A stretch of DNA of 64,000 nt, taken from positions 1,560,457 to 1,624,456 of the forward strand of contig CP009479.1 of assembly GCA_000965745.1 (NCBI GenBank), written 5' to 3'. The position numbers were made by a program, and so were the translations under genes. Shown here one piece after another: positions 26,329 through 35,120 of the stretch (position 1 is its first letter; each line of letters starts with the position of its first letter). Below the pieces are notes generated by a model that was not told the DNA's origin, did not search any database, and was given only the letters and a program-made list of their open reading frames with translations. Origin of the DNA: an uncultured archaeon (GTDB taxonomy: Archaea > Thermoplasmatota > Thermoplasmata > Thermoplasmatales > Thermoplasmataceae).

Positions 26329-27418
26329 TGAGAGCATTGACCCTGAGACAGGTGCACTGACCTATCCAATATACCAGACAAGCGCCTATCTGCTTCCCAA
26401 GGGGGAAAGGTACAGGTACACAAGGGAAAGCAACCCTACAGTGGAAGAGCTCTCGAGAAAAGTCTCTTTGATAGAGGGATGCCCGTCAGGCTCATCCTTT
26501 TCATCCGGAATGGGGGCAATAACAAGCACTCTTCTATCTCTCCTTGAACCGGGATCCAACCTTCTTGTTGCAAGTGACATATTTGCCAGGAGCTTCAGGT
26601 TTGCAAGCGAGTTCCTGTCCAGATGGGGGGTAAATGTGACCGTGGCTGAACCTGGGACTGAGAACATAGTTTCTGCCATCGGGGGCAGAACCGATCTTAT
26701 CTTTCTTGAAGGACTGTCGAACCCGACATTGAGAGTTAATGACATACGGGAGATCTCAAGGGCAGCAAAGGAGAATGATTCTGCGCTCTTAGTTGATTCC
26801 ACTTTCACGACCCCGGTAAACCAGAAACCGTACCTGCTTGGTGCGGACCTAGTGGTTCACAGCGCTTCCAAGTTTCTCGCAGGGCACAACGATGTAATAG
26901 CCGGTGTAGTGTCAGGAAGATCTGAACTCGTAGAAAAAGTGGATGTTATGAGGCGGACTATGGGCTCGTCTCTCGATCCGCACGCCGCATTCCTTGTTCT
27001 TAGGGGACTGAAAACACTGCGTGTAAGAATGGATGCAATCAACAAGACGGCAATGGAGATTGCAAAGTATCTCGAGGAAAACCAGAAAATTTCCCGCGTG
27101 TATTACCCGGGGCTTAAATCACACCCGGACCATGATGTTGCCCAGCAGATACTTGATGGATTCGGCGGAGTGGTTTCATTCGACATAAAAGGGGGATCAA
27201 AGGATGCCCTTGAATTTCTGTCGAAACTCAAGCTTGTAATGCCCGCAAACACTCTTGGAGGGGTAAATTCGACTATATCTCATCCCAAGACAATGTCTCA
27301 CCGCGGCCTCAATGACCAGGAACGCGCAAGGGCCGGCATAAATGAAAGCATGCTGAGATTGTCAGTCGGCCTTGAGCACTACGAGGACATTGTCAGCGAT
27401 CTCACCTGTGCACTTTAG
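26300..27418 (+). CDS. cystathionine gamma-synthase/lyase family PLP enzyme (start codon unclear)
   Basis: A Cys/Met-metabolism PLP enzyme (MetB/MetC/methionine-gamma-lyase family). Family landmarks are ESIDPETGALTYPIYQTS, the Tyr-Arg motif RYRYTRESNPT that contacts PLP of the neighbouring subunit, and the lysine in VVHSASKFLAGHND that binds PLP. The reading frame opens at 26300 just after a TGA. It has no ATG, GTG or TTG until the GTG at 26441, which would drop about 45 conserved residues, including the YxR motif. Translation may begin at a rare codon (ATA or ATT), by reinitiation or frameshift from thrB, or the sequence may hold an error. Confidence 0.8.
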   Translation, partial: STKTSTHIVNESIDPETGALTYPIYQTSAYLLPKGERYRYTRESNPTVEELSRKVSLIEGCPSGSSFSSGMGAITSTLLSLLEPGSNLLVASDIFARSFRFASEFLSRWGVNVTVAEPGTENIVSAIGGRTDLIFLEGLSNPTLRVNDIREISRAAKENDSALLVDSTFTTPVNQKPYLLGADLVVHSASKFLAGHNDVIAGVVSGRSELVEKVDVMRRTMGSSLDPHAAFLVLRGLKTLRVRMDAINKTAMEIAKYLEENQKISRVYYPGLKSHPDHDVAQQILDGFGGVVSFDIKGGSKDALEFLSKLKLVMPANTLGGVNSTISHPKTMSHRGLNDQERARAGINESMLRLSVGLEHYEDIVSDLTCAL

Positions 27419-27427
27419 CCCGGCAGA

Positions 27428-28177
27428 TCAGACTATTAGCTCTCCATCCTCGGTAAGAAAGAACCTCACTTTCTCCTTTCCACTTTCGGTTTCAGCGTAT
27501 AGCGTGACGTAATCTGCTGCGTTTGCTTCTGTCCTCGCAATTTCGCACAGATCTTTATAGTGCGAAACACCAAGTTGTGCAACGAATATAGGAACGGACT
27601 CACCCTTCCTGGCTGCTATCCTGTATCTGCTGCTGGACGAGTCAAAAGCCCTGACATAATCCCTTAGTTTTCCGGGTGCCGGGACATTGTGAAACCTCTC
27701 CACCCATTCCCTCCTTACACACAGGTTCACTTTCTTCTCAAACTTGTAAATTGTGGTCTGGCCCGAAACGGGGAGTCCAGAATAATCATTTGAAAATGTC
27801 TTCCTGTGGCACTCCTCGCAAAGTGTTATAAGATTCCTGAAAGTATTTTTCCCGCCATCCTTCCTTGGAACTATGTGATGAACCTGGACCGCCAGATGAA
27901 GCTTGTTGTACTGATCCGCTGTGGAGAAATTGGAAAGCTCGCTTCGGCCGCATATCCTGCATGAGTAGTTATCCCTTATGAGGACAGCCTTTGAAGCCAT
28001 GGGCCACTTCATCGATCTGCCTGAAGAATCGCCTGCGGGATCAAAATCAGCAACTTCAGTAATTCGTGATATGCCGGAAATTTCCTCAAGCCTGGATTCT
28101 GGAAGCTTAGGAACTTCTTTGTACGGGTTGTTCTGAATCAGTTTTTCAAGTTGAGGGTCCAAGGCGAACAATGCCAT
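27428..28177 (-). CDS. HNH endonuclease domain protein
   Basis: A 249-residue protein with a central HNH nuclease: CRICG, then VQVHHIVPRKDGGKNTFRNLITLCEECH cut into the usual His-His, Asn and CxxC positions (about residues 85-140). The flanking N- and C-terminal parts are unassigned. It is the last gene of the minus-strand mevalonate operon, five bases from its neighbour, which is an unexpected location. It is not inside a visible intron or phage. Confidence 0.82.
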   Translation of the reverse strand: MALFALDPQLEKLIQNNPYKEVPKLPESRLEEISGISRITEVADFDPAGDSSGRSMKWPMASKAVLIRDNYSCRICGRSELSNFSTADQYNKLHLAVQVHHIVPRKDGGKNTFRNLITLCEECHRKTFSNDYSGLPVSGQTTIYKFEKKVNLCVRREWVERFHNVPAPGKLRDYVRAFDSSSSRYRIAARKGESVPIFVAQLGVSHYKDLCEIARTEANAADYVTLYAETESGKEKVRFFLTEDGELIV

Positions 28178-28182
28178 ATGAT

Positions 28183-29277
28183 CTATTCAGACAAATATTC
28201 TTCCGCTTCCTTCATGAATTCCGCATCCGGTTTTGTGTTAAAGGAGGTTACAACTTTCCCCCAGAGTGGACTTCCACCAGCGGATTCTGCAAACTCCTCG
28301 AGCATCTTCCTGTCTCTGGACATGACCACCAATGATGGTCCCGTATCTGCAGTGTAATAGATACCCTCATTTTCCTCCCTGAATTTCTTGAGACTGTTGA
28401 TCAGCTCAAGGCTAGCGGGGGTATGTATTACTGTTCCCCTGGACATTAGCAGTGAGTGCATCAGATACATGTCCTCTTCTGCGTGTTTCATCATGTCTTC
28501 CATGGGAAATCCCGAATCGAGCAGGTCAATTATTTTCTGGAATTTGTTGATCATCCACCTGGGGTAGAACGGTGATGAAAGTGCAATGTCATGTGCACCC
28601 TCTGTCCGAATCTCGTGAACTGCAGGAAAAGTCATGAAGCTGAAATCTTTGAAGTCCACCGGTATATTGACCCCATGGCATCTGTCCTCCCTGATCCATG
28701 GGTATGAAAGCCAGAGGGAAAAGCCGCCCATAGCCGATCTTGTTCCGGATCCTGAGACAAGCCTCGCCAGTCTTGAGACAAAGGCATTATCTTTCACCGC
28801 CTCTTTTCCAAAGACATTGGCCGCCACAGCCCTTGCAGTAGAGGAAGCCACCGCTGCAGACTCCCCCAGCCCTTTGGCCTCGTCATAGCGCTTGATCCGC
28901 CTTATGTAGAACCTGAATGAGCCTCTTATGCCGAACAGCCCCTTGAAATAATTGACTGCCTTCCCCGCCCTGTTGATATACTTCTCACTGGTTTCGCCGT
29001 CCAGTGCCACTGAATCTATACCAGGTTCAGTCGAGTACCTGCACGCGGTGAGCGTCCTGGAAAAGTCCGTGTTGAATGAAATAGAAGGAAAGTTTGCGAT
29101 ATTTACCTGTTTGTCAAAATACCCCAGGAATTTCTCAATTGCTGTAATGGGAAAGCCTTCGCCGTATGTGATTTTTCCATCTTCAAGTATGGGCTCGTAT
29201 TTCTCAGGCTCCTTAAAGAGACCCTGTCCGACAAGACGGTCATATATCTCTTCCCCTCTGTCCTTTAGCTCAACCAT
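28183..29277 (-). CDS. mevalonate-3,5-bisphosphate decarboxylase-like GHMP enzyme
   Basis: A 364-residue member of the diphosphomevalonate decarboxylase superfamily. The signature is VSGSGTRSAMGGFSLWLS, equivalent to the SGSACRS...GGF motif of decarboxylases, and GLGESAAVASSTARAVA forms the helical phosphate region. Thermoplasmata use a mevalonate 3-kinase, a mevalonate-3-phosphate 5-kinase and a bisphosphomevalonate decarboxylase, and length and neighbours fit the last enzyme. It produces isopentenyl phosphate for lipid synthesis. Mevalonate 3-kinase is a less likely alternative, being usually near 320 residues. Confidence 0.8.
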   Translation of the reverse strand: MVELKDRGEEIYDRLVGQGLFKEPEKYEPILEDGKITYGEGFPITAIEKFLGYFDKQVNIANFPSISFNTDFSRTLTACRYSTEPGIDSVALDGETSEKYINRAGKAVNYFKGLFGIRGSFRFYIRRIKRYDEAKGLGESAAVASSTARAVAANVFGKEAVKDNAFVSRLARLVSGSGTRSAMGGFSLWLSYPWIREDRCHGVNIPVDFKDFSFMTFPAVHEIRTEGAHDIALSSPFYPRWMINKFQKIIDLLDSGFPMEDMMKHAEEDMYLMHSLLMSRGTVIHTPASLELINSLKKFREENEGIYYTADTGPSLVVMSRDRKMLEEFAESAGGSPLWGKVVTSFNTKPDAEFMKEAEEYLSE

Positions 29278-29283
29278 TGGAAA

Positions 29284-29898
29284 TCATCCCATTTTTTCTT
29301 TGATGTGTTTTAGTATTCTCTCACGGGTATTTAAATAATCTATGTTGTCAAATGTAGCCACGTTGAACTTTTTGCACTCCCTCAGGGAGTAGTCCATCAT
29401 AACCCTGTATACGTCAAGTTGCCTGGAAAGCCTCTGCCCTGGTGACTTGAAGTGTGTGAATTCCTGCCGTTCGTTCAATCTTTTTTCATGCAATGTTCTG
29501 TCCGAAATGAAGAGGTATACCGGAAGAATTTCGTCTAATATTTCCGAATCCAGTTGGCTGGGAACAAAGTAAAGCGATTCCACTATGAGAGGTTCCCCAT
29601 TGTCAAGGCTTCTTCGCAGAATGGCTGATACCCCTCTGTTGATAACCTCAGCCTGTGATAAAAAACCTCTTTCTATGTTTTCCCTGGTCTTCTCTCCAAA
29701 CATGGACCATGACTCGTAAACACTGCTTTTCAGCACATTAAATGAATCAAAATCCGAAAATGGCCTGATAAATTCCCTAAGATAGTCTCCGGAGAGAACT
29801 ATGTCTATGCCAGTGTTGCTGGCGATATATCCGGAAATGCTGCTCTTTCCTACTCCCGGTATTCCGCCAATCAGTATTGTTGGGGATTTACCCGGCAT
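29284..29898 (-). CDS. mevalonate-3-phosphate 5-kinase-like P-loop kinase
   Basis: A P-loop kinase of about 204 residues, with GGIPGVGKSS near the start and VLSGDYLREF, SVYESW and LIVESLYFVP as further landmarks. It is related to 2-phosphoglycerate kinases. The mevalonate-3-phosphate 5-kinase of Thermoplasma belongs to this group, and the gene directly precedes the decarboxylase. The ATG at 29898 comes just after the upstream stop (TGAGATG) with a G-rich site before it. The in-frame ATG at 29925 would overlap the upstream gene. Confidence 0.78.
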   Translation of the reverse strand: MPGKSPTILIGGIPGVGKSSISGYIASNTGIDIVLSGDYLREFIRPFSDFDSFNVLKSSVYESWSMFGEKTRENIERGFLSQAEVINRGVSAILRRSLDNGEPLIVESLYFVPSQLDSEILDEILPVYLFISDRTLHEKRLNERQEFTHFKSPGQRLSRQLDVYRVMMDYSLRECKKFNVATFDNIDYLNTRERILKHIKEKMG

Positions 29899-29899
29899 C

Positions 29900-30514
29900 T
29901 CATTCAACCCCCCAAATCTTTTCAAGATCTCTTGTGTCTATAACTTCCACTACCTGCGAGATCATGTCAAGCGACTGGAAGAATACTCTCTCAGAAAATG
30001 TGGAGGTCGCATCTGAGATCACAACGCTGTAAAAATCGTGCATTAGGGCCTCTGCAGCAGTTATGAAAACATCAACTTCAGTATAGAATCCGGCAATCAT
30101 GACGGTGGTCTTGCCCATTTTCCTGATTTTCTCCGCCAATCCTGAACTGAAAAAGGCATCTTCCCTTTTCACCTCAATGGATGTGGAGTTTTTGTCCGGC
30201 AGGTATTTCTGAAATTCGTTCATGAATTTTGCATCAAGTGACGACTTTGGGGCAGAATGTGCAGACCTGTTGAAGATCTTGCTGTCCCTGTATTCTGCCA
30301 GGTCTTCCGGGATGTCCGGGTCTTCGGCCAGATTTGCAAATATGGTCGGGATCTCGAATTTCCTGATCGCCCAGGAAAGGTAATCCATCCCCATTGTGAG
30401 TTCCATCTTGCTGAAACACTTCTCGAAGTTGTCCTCTGTGAAGTTCAGAAAAAGGATTGCGGCATGAGATGGTTCGACTATTCTTTCGATAGGGACCTTT
30501 CTCTGGAATTCCAT
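29900..30514 (-). CDS. isochorismatase-like protein lacking catalytic residues
   Basis: A 204-residue protein with the isochorismatase/cysteine hydrolase fold. The Lys region is VKREDAFFSSGL. The first strand reads AILFLNFTEDN, where the catalytic Asp is normally found (Asn here). The nucleophile loop reads IAGFYTEVDVFITAAEAL, with Asp where the Cys should be. Two of the three catalytic residues are therefore changed, as in some non-hydrolytic or lyase-like relatives. It heads the mevalonate operon, with AAAATAAATAC about 25 bases before the ATG. Its role there is unknown. Confidence 0.75.
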   Translation of the reverse strand: MEFQRKVPIERIVEPSHAAILFLNFTEDNFEKCFSKMELTMGMDYLSWAIRKFEIPTIFANLAEDPDIPEDLAEYRDSKIFNRSAHSAPKSSLDAKFMNEFQKYLPDKNSTSIEVKREDAFFSSGLAEKIRKMGKTTVMIAGFYTEVDVFITAAEALMHDFYSVVISDATSTFSERVFFQSLDMISQVVEVIDTRDLEKIWGVE

Positions 30515-30696
30515 AAGGGGTAAAGGGCAGTATTTATTTTTAATTTAGTGCACATGGTTGCCATTTATAGGCGTAAATTCGGAGAATGCTGGGGTTGATG
30601 ACTTATTATAGTCAGCGGCTCTGAAACTGGCCAATAAGCCGTTACAACTGATATGATTGTAATTCAGAAGTTCAAGCACACGCCGTATAATTCAGC

Positions 30697-31248
30697 CTAC
30701 TTGTGATATTTATCTGTTATCTCATCCATTGTAAGCCCGCTTACAGCTGAATAATCATAATTCCTGGCATCGTATCCTTCTTCGCAAAACTCATCCTTGT
30801 GCTTGATCAGCAGCCATGCCTCCTTTCCACCAATCCCCTTTGTTCTCACGAGGGCGAAAGATCCGCGTAGTTTGCTGCCATAGAGCCGGAATTTAAGGTT
30901 CCCTTCCTCAAGGCTTCTGGCTGCAACTTCATGAGCTTCCGAGATATCGGTGATCTCTCTTCTTACACCTTTGCTTATCTCTGTCTCCGGCCAGTACGTC
31001 CCTTCATCCCATACCATGACAGTCCCAGAACCGTACTTGCTTTCCGGTATCACTCCCTCGAAATGTCGGTAATCCATTTCGTGGTCACCGGTAACCATTG
31101 CAAGCCGTTTTACCTTGTTGTCAAGGGTGGGACCTTTGGGCACCGACCAGGAGGGCATTACTCCCCCTATTTCCAGCCTGAAGTCATAGTGCAGCGAAGT
31201 GGCTTTGTGTTTTTGGACAACAAAAACAAGTTTCTGACTCTCACTCAA
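30697..31248 (-). CDS. stand-alone DNA ligase D 3'-phosphoesterase (PE) domain protein
   Basis: A protein of about 183 residues matching the PE domain of LigD. KHKATSLHYDFRLEI, PSWSVPKGP, and DHEMDYRHFEGVIPESKYGSG hold the metal-binding His, Asp and Arg residues. Such enzymes remove 3'-phosphates and ribonucleotides from damaged DNA ends. The TTG at 31248 is preferred over upstream codons, since TTATATTTT lies about 25 bases before it. The matching polymerase and ligase domains are not in the window. Confidence 0.9.
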   Translation of the reverse strand: MSESQKLVFVVQKHKATSLHYDFRLEIGGVMPSWSVPKGPTLDNKVKRLAMVTGDHEMDYRHFEGVIPESKYGSGTVMVWDEGTYWPETEISKGVRREITDISEAHEVAARSLEEGNLKFRLYGSKLRGSFALVRTKGIGGKEAWLLIKHKDEFCEEGYDARNYDYSAVSGLTMDEITDKYHK

Positions 31249-31361
31249 TGTATTTAGAAATGCAATTGAAAATATAACAGTATTCGGTTGCAAATACAAC
31301 CCTGAGCTATCAGTCAATGGCTCCATTTATGGAATGGGGTTTATTCGTTGTGGAATAGCAG

Positions 31362-32612
31362 TCAGTTCAGGTATCTGCCCCATCCGTCAGGCATCTGCCT
31401 GCCGTATTCAACCTTTTCAGCATCCAGAAATCTGGCAAAATCATCAATGGTTATTCCAAGATGGTCGGGTATTTCGCGGTCTGATTCAAAACCCTGCTCT
31501 GCATGCACGGAATTTATCCTCAACACCTTATTCTCCTTGTCCAATTTGGCGTCGATCCTTCCCACAAGTCTGTCTTTCCAGAGTACGGGCAGAACATATG
31601 TCCCATACTTTCTTTTTTCTTTAGGAACGAACTGTTCCAGGATATAATCAAAATTGAACATTCTTCTGGCTCTTTCCCTTATTGTAATCAAGTTGTCGAA
31701 AGGAGACAGAAGTTTCATGGGACTATCATATTTTCCGGAATCAATGGAATCCACCAACGGGATATCATCCGCATGAATGTACGACTGCTTCCCTCTTTTC
31801 TCGCCTTCTATTTTCACCTTAATGATTCTTGACCCCGACTCAAGATCTTTCAGTGTGTTCTCCAAGTTCCAGTAACGACCTCTGACGAAGTACCTGACAA
31901 TGTCGAAGGCAGGAGCAATGCCCAATGCCCGGATTGATTTCTGTGCAGTCTGCTGTTCCAGCTCATCCCAGTCCAGTTCATTCCTCTCTGCCCACTGAGG
32001 AAGGAATTGGTCGGTGAGTGACCACAAATTCTGGTTGCCTGCATGCCCGGACACCATAACCTGACCCATCATATGGAGGTGGTGCAGCATTGTGGTAACC
32101 TCGTTTCCCGATGACCAGCCGTCCTCACTCTTCCTCCTGGCACCAATCCCTTTGAATTGCTTAATCTCGGCCGGACCCTCCTTGAGTTTCCTAACAACCT
32201 TTTCACTCAGCTTCCTGTGGTTTCCGATGAAATCCTCTGCATCCTTTATGTGTGACTTCCACCATCTGCCAAGTGATTTGGGGTATCCTTTCATCAGAGT
32301 GTAGAAGAGAGGGTAATCTTCAGTGAGTACAAGAACTGCGATTGGAGTCCAGTGCAGGAATGCATTCTTCTCTTCCCACATAATCTTATCCAAATCGGAC
32401 CAGTTAAAGTGCCCCAATCTGCTCCAGATGGATATCAGGTGCGATGGTGCAACTACTGTGACAGGGTCCCACTGGATGTAGGACAGATCTTTTATGAGGG
32501 CTGTAATCTGTCCTTTAAAATCGCCTTTTATTGCATCGCCGGCAAGGTGCTGTTTGGCTATGAAAAGCCTCCTTGCTTTCTCAGGAGTAAGTGTGAGGGT
32601 TTCACTATTCAT
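31362..32612 (-). CDS. winged-helix DNA glycosylase of the YcaQ/AlkX (HTH_42) family
   Basis: A 416-residue protein of the HTH_42 superfamily, whose studied bacterial members (YcaQ, AlkX) unhook DNA interstrand crosslinks and alkylated bases. The catalytic QxD/QxQ motif is in LSYIQWDPVTVV. The following SHLISIWSRLGHF and the late DNLITIRERARRMFNFDY are family landmarks. TATATATAAAAGG lies about 30 bases before the ATG. It lies next to the PE phosphoesterase, so both could act in DNA repair. Confidence 0.85.
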   Translation of the reverse strand: MNSETLTLTPEKARRLFIAKQHLAGDAIKGDFKGQITALIKDLSYIQWDPVTVVAPSHLISIWSRLGHFNWSDLDKIMWEEKNAFLHWTPIAVLVLTEDYPLFYTLMKGYPKSLGRWWKSHIKDAEDFIGNHRKLSEKVVRKLKEGPAEIKQFKGIGARRKSEDGWSSGNEVTTMLHHLHMMGQVMVSGHAGNQNLWSLTDQFLPQWAERNELDWDELEQQTAQKSIRALGIAPAFDIVRYFVRGRYWNLENTLKDLESGSRIIKVKIEGEKRGKQSYIHADDIPLVDSIDSGKYDSPMKLLSPFDNLITIRERARRMFNFDYILEQFVPKEKRKYGTYVLPVLWKDRLVGRIDAKLDKENKVLRINSVHAEQGFESDREIPDHLGITIDDFARFLDAEKVEYGRQMPDGWGRYLN

Positions 32613-32753
32613 TAGGGAGCAATCTGTTCATAATCACCTTTTATATATACTTACTTAATAGTAATTCAAACCTCTAACTTCTATATTGAAGCATGTGGTC
32701 GGTTGGCCTACTTGTCGACGTGATATTGTTAGCCACTCCATTCTATACATGAT

Positions 32754-32945
32754 TCATTTCGGCAACGGAGTTTCCAGTTGTTCTACGAAAGCGCGGCCCT
32801 TGTCGCTACCAAAGGTCCTTATCGTCCATCTCGGTAAATCTCGTGAAGATTCAACCATGACTGAATCACTCGCAAATCTAACAAGCACCGCATATGCGTA
32901 AGCTAATGTTACTGCAGTTGCCAGAGGTTCTACCGCGAATTCCAT
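32754..32945 (-). CDS. small hypothetical ORF (63 aa) overlapping the metallo-hydrolase stop
   Basis: An ATG-initiated frame that begins inside the last codons of the upstream gene (overlap of about 16 bases) and ends at 32754. It contains one hydrophobic helix (PLATAVTLAYAYAVLV) and an Arg/Asp-rich end. No family is recognised. It could be a translationally coupled small protein or simply chance. Confidence 0.3.
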   Translation of the reverse strand: MEFAVEPLATAVTLAYAYAVLVRFASDSVMVESSRDLPRWTIRTFGSDKGRAFVEQLETPLPK

Positions 32946-33577
32946 CTGAAAGGTGGCAATGTGAGAGCTTTCTCGAAATCGGAACGCGAGTGTATCGGGC
33001 TGTCGGTGAAATGTGATACAATCACTCTCTCGAATGGAAGAATCAGCATTTCCCTTAGTGCCGGAATTTCTCTCTCCTTGTGCCATGGTGAGTCCCAGAC
33101 TCTCAATTCTCCCCCATGTTCTGTAAGGGCGTCCCCAAACACGATAGTTCGATGTTCCGGAAAGTATATTGGCGTTTCTGCCCGTCCTCTGGCATCATAC
33201 AACGGCATAAGCCTGCCCGGAAGCTCTGTACCCGCTGTAACCGGCTTAAGGTCTGTATCTGGAACCTGGTCGCGGAAAAAGAACATTGGGCCGTAAGCTT
33301 CTACCGAATGCTGTGCAAAGAACATGTCTATGTCACGCACATGGTCGGGCATGGTGACTACAGCCATGGTTGGCGGCCTGGAATCAAGCCTATCCCAGAG
33401 TCCTATGCAATCTAGTGACGGTGCAATTGGATCAATCAATATCCTTTCACCACCTGATTCGACAAAAGTTGAGGCCACCACTTGGGGGTAATCATCATCT
33501 TTTGTCCAGAACGGATGCCTTGCACACCATATCCATAATCCGGGTAGCAATTCTTGAATGCCAACTTTTGTTTTCAC
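32930..33577 (-). CDS. metallo-beta-lactamase-like protein with degenerate metal site
   Basis: A 215-residue protein whose layout suggests the metallo-beta-lactamase fold: a first strand pair, then GGERILIDP, AVVTMPDHVRDIDMF, YFPEHRTIVFGDALT and VIVSHFTDSP. The diagnostic HxHxDH reads MPDHVRD, so two of the usual metal ligands are missing, although later Asp and His motifs remain. The enzyme may bind one metal or none. The GTG start has a TATATAAT-like element upstream. The frame looks intact. Confidence 0.6.
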   Translation of the reverse strand: MKTKVGIQELLPGLWIWCARHPFWTKDDDYPQVVASTFVESGGERILIDPIAPSLDCIGLWDRLDSRPPTMAVVTMPDHVRDIDMFFAQHSVEAYGPMFFFRDQVPDTDLKPVTAGTELPGRLMPLYDARGRAETPIYFPEHRTIVFGDALTEHGGELRVWDSPWHKEREIPALREMLILPFERVIVSHFTDSPIHSRSDFEKALTLPPFRWNSR

Positions 33578-33958
33578 AAGGTAATTATATCACATCAGTT
33601 ATGAAATATCGTATTCAATGAAGTCAAATATTTCATTTTCCGCAATCATAACTTGTGCCCCACCTCTCTTTCCCAAATTCTGCATCCTGAAGTTAGAAAG
33701 GGTGGATGAGGATCTAGGCCCATTCAAAGGGCTCAATTGTTTCTTGAAGGAATGGAATGAAATCTGAGTAAACTCTCTTTGTGACGTCATTAGCTGGGAT
33801 TCTGCCTCAGGGCAAAAAATAACTCTACTTGTGCAATGCCACCCGAGGTTCTCACACTCTCCATTATTCGAAAATAATTATTGGATTTCAAAAATATCGT
33901 CCAATCGCATATTTGTGCCAGGGACATCGAGAATTCAGTGGATAGGTCAGGTCAGGCA
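33578..33958. other. intergenic gap without recognised features
   Basis: A minus-strand frame of 63 codons (33599-33790) occurs here but shows no family signature or plausible promoter. The rest is AT-rich spacer between two convergently placed minus-strand genes. Confidence 0.4.
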
Positions 33959-34921
33959 TCACTTACCAAGCAGGAATTCCAAGTTTCTTTCTACCAACTG
34001 CTGGAAATTTTCTGGATATTCATGGGCTATTCCTGGAATTATGTCGATCCTGCAGCCTATTCCGTTGCCTTCCAACATTCTGTATAACTGCTTTGTCCCT
34101 TCTAGGCATTCCGAATCATTTTCCCCTACAATCAGGTATCCTCTTCCTTTTTCCGAACTGAAAGTCTGTACCGGGGTTTCCAGTTCAGAGGGGTTATCCA
34201 GGTAAGGCCCCATAAGAATGAATTTCTTGAATGGTATGATTTGGCCTAGGCACAATTTTGCAGCAAGTGCACCGCCCATAGAGAATCCCGCAATGATGGA
34301 CTTTTCGTCATCAATGCTGTACTTTTCATGAATATACTCCAAATGAGCCTTAATTTCAGGAATGGATATCATGAAGTCGTTCCAGACATAGGCACCTGAA
34401 AGGACCTCCTGGCTGGATTGAGGAGTCGCTACAAGCCACCCTTTATCAGCCATGAACTTCCATTCTTCAATCGCATCCTCTGCTGATTGATTGTTTCCAT
34501 GCAGGGCAATTATCAAAGGCAAGGGCTGAGATGAACCCGGGTTATAGTCTGAAGGTTCAAGAATCTTCAACACCGGTTTACTTTTTATCCTGCATTCTTC
34601 AGCAAGATCAGAGTTCTTTTTCACTACCGCCTTGAATCTTGCATCACCACGCAGGCTCTGAAGGTCCGGCTCTTCCTGAAGCTGTTTGGGGTCTGCCCAG
34701 TACCCGTTTTGGACTGCCTCTTCCATGAGTGCCAATGCCTCTTCCCTGTCACCCATCAGATTTTGAATGCAATAGGCATAATAGTAGAGAATCCCTTCTT
34801 TTCCGGGGTTATTGCGCAATAGCTCATTTGCTGTCGCTAAGGCTTCTCCGTATCTCTTCTGGCTGTAGAGATTCAATATCTGCTTCTCTTTTTCTTGAAA
34901 TTCAGTCGATATATAAGGCAC
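33959..34921 (-). CDS. alpha/beta hydrolase (esterase) with N-terminal TPR-like helices
   Basis: A 320-residue protein. The first 110 residues form TPR-like helical pairs (YGEALATANELLRNNPGKEG, EEALALMEEAVQNGYW). The C-terminal domain is an esterase/dienelactone-hydrolase fold with nucleophile motif GFSMGG, oxyanion region IIALHGNNQS, a likely catalytic Asp in VGENDSE and His in GIAHEYP. No signal peptide is seen, so it is cytosolic. TPR plus hydrolase resembles predicted phospholipase/carboxylesterase proteins. The substrate is unknown. Confidence 0.8.
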   Translation of the reverse strand: MPYISTEFQEKEKQILNLYSQKRYGEALATANELLRNNPGKEGILYYYAYCIQNLMGDREEALALMEEAVQNGYWADPKQLQEEPDLQSLRGDARFKAVVKKNSDLAEECRIKSKPVLKILEPSDYNPGSSQPLPLIIALHGNNQSAEDAIEEWKFMADKGWLVATPQSSQEVLSGAYVWNDFMISIPEIKAHLEYIHEKYSIDDEKSIIAGFSMGGALAAKLCLGQIIPFKKFILMGPYLDNPSELETPVQTFSSEKGRGYLIVGENDSECLEGTKQLYRMLEGNGIGCRIDIIPGIAHEYPENFQQLVERNLEFLLGK

Positions 34922-35120
34922 CCTCTGGACTTAATTTACCTATTATCATTAAAAGGCTTACCCCATCACTTAAGCGTCAAATCATCAGGGACTAGTCTTT
35001 GTTAGCGGGTCATTGTTAATTTATCCCATTTTGCAAGGAATAGGATCCCGCCCAAGAGGTCCAAATCCGCTCTGACAACATTAAGGAATGTCGCCGTAAA
35101 TGTTATCTCATTAACTCGCA
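34922..35120. other. AT-rich spacer before the decayed mazEF locus
   Basis: About 200 bases with no gene. They precede the remnant of an antitoxin end at about 35121-35146 and may hold further decayed parts of it. Confidence 0.4.
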
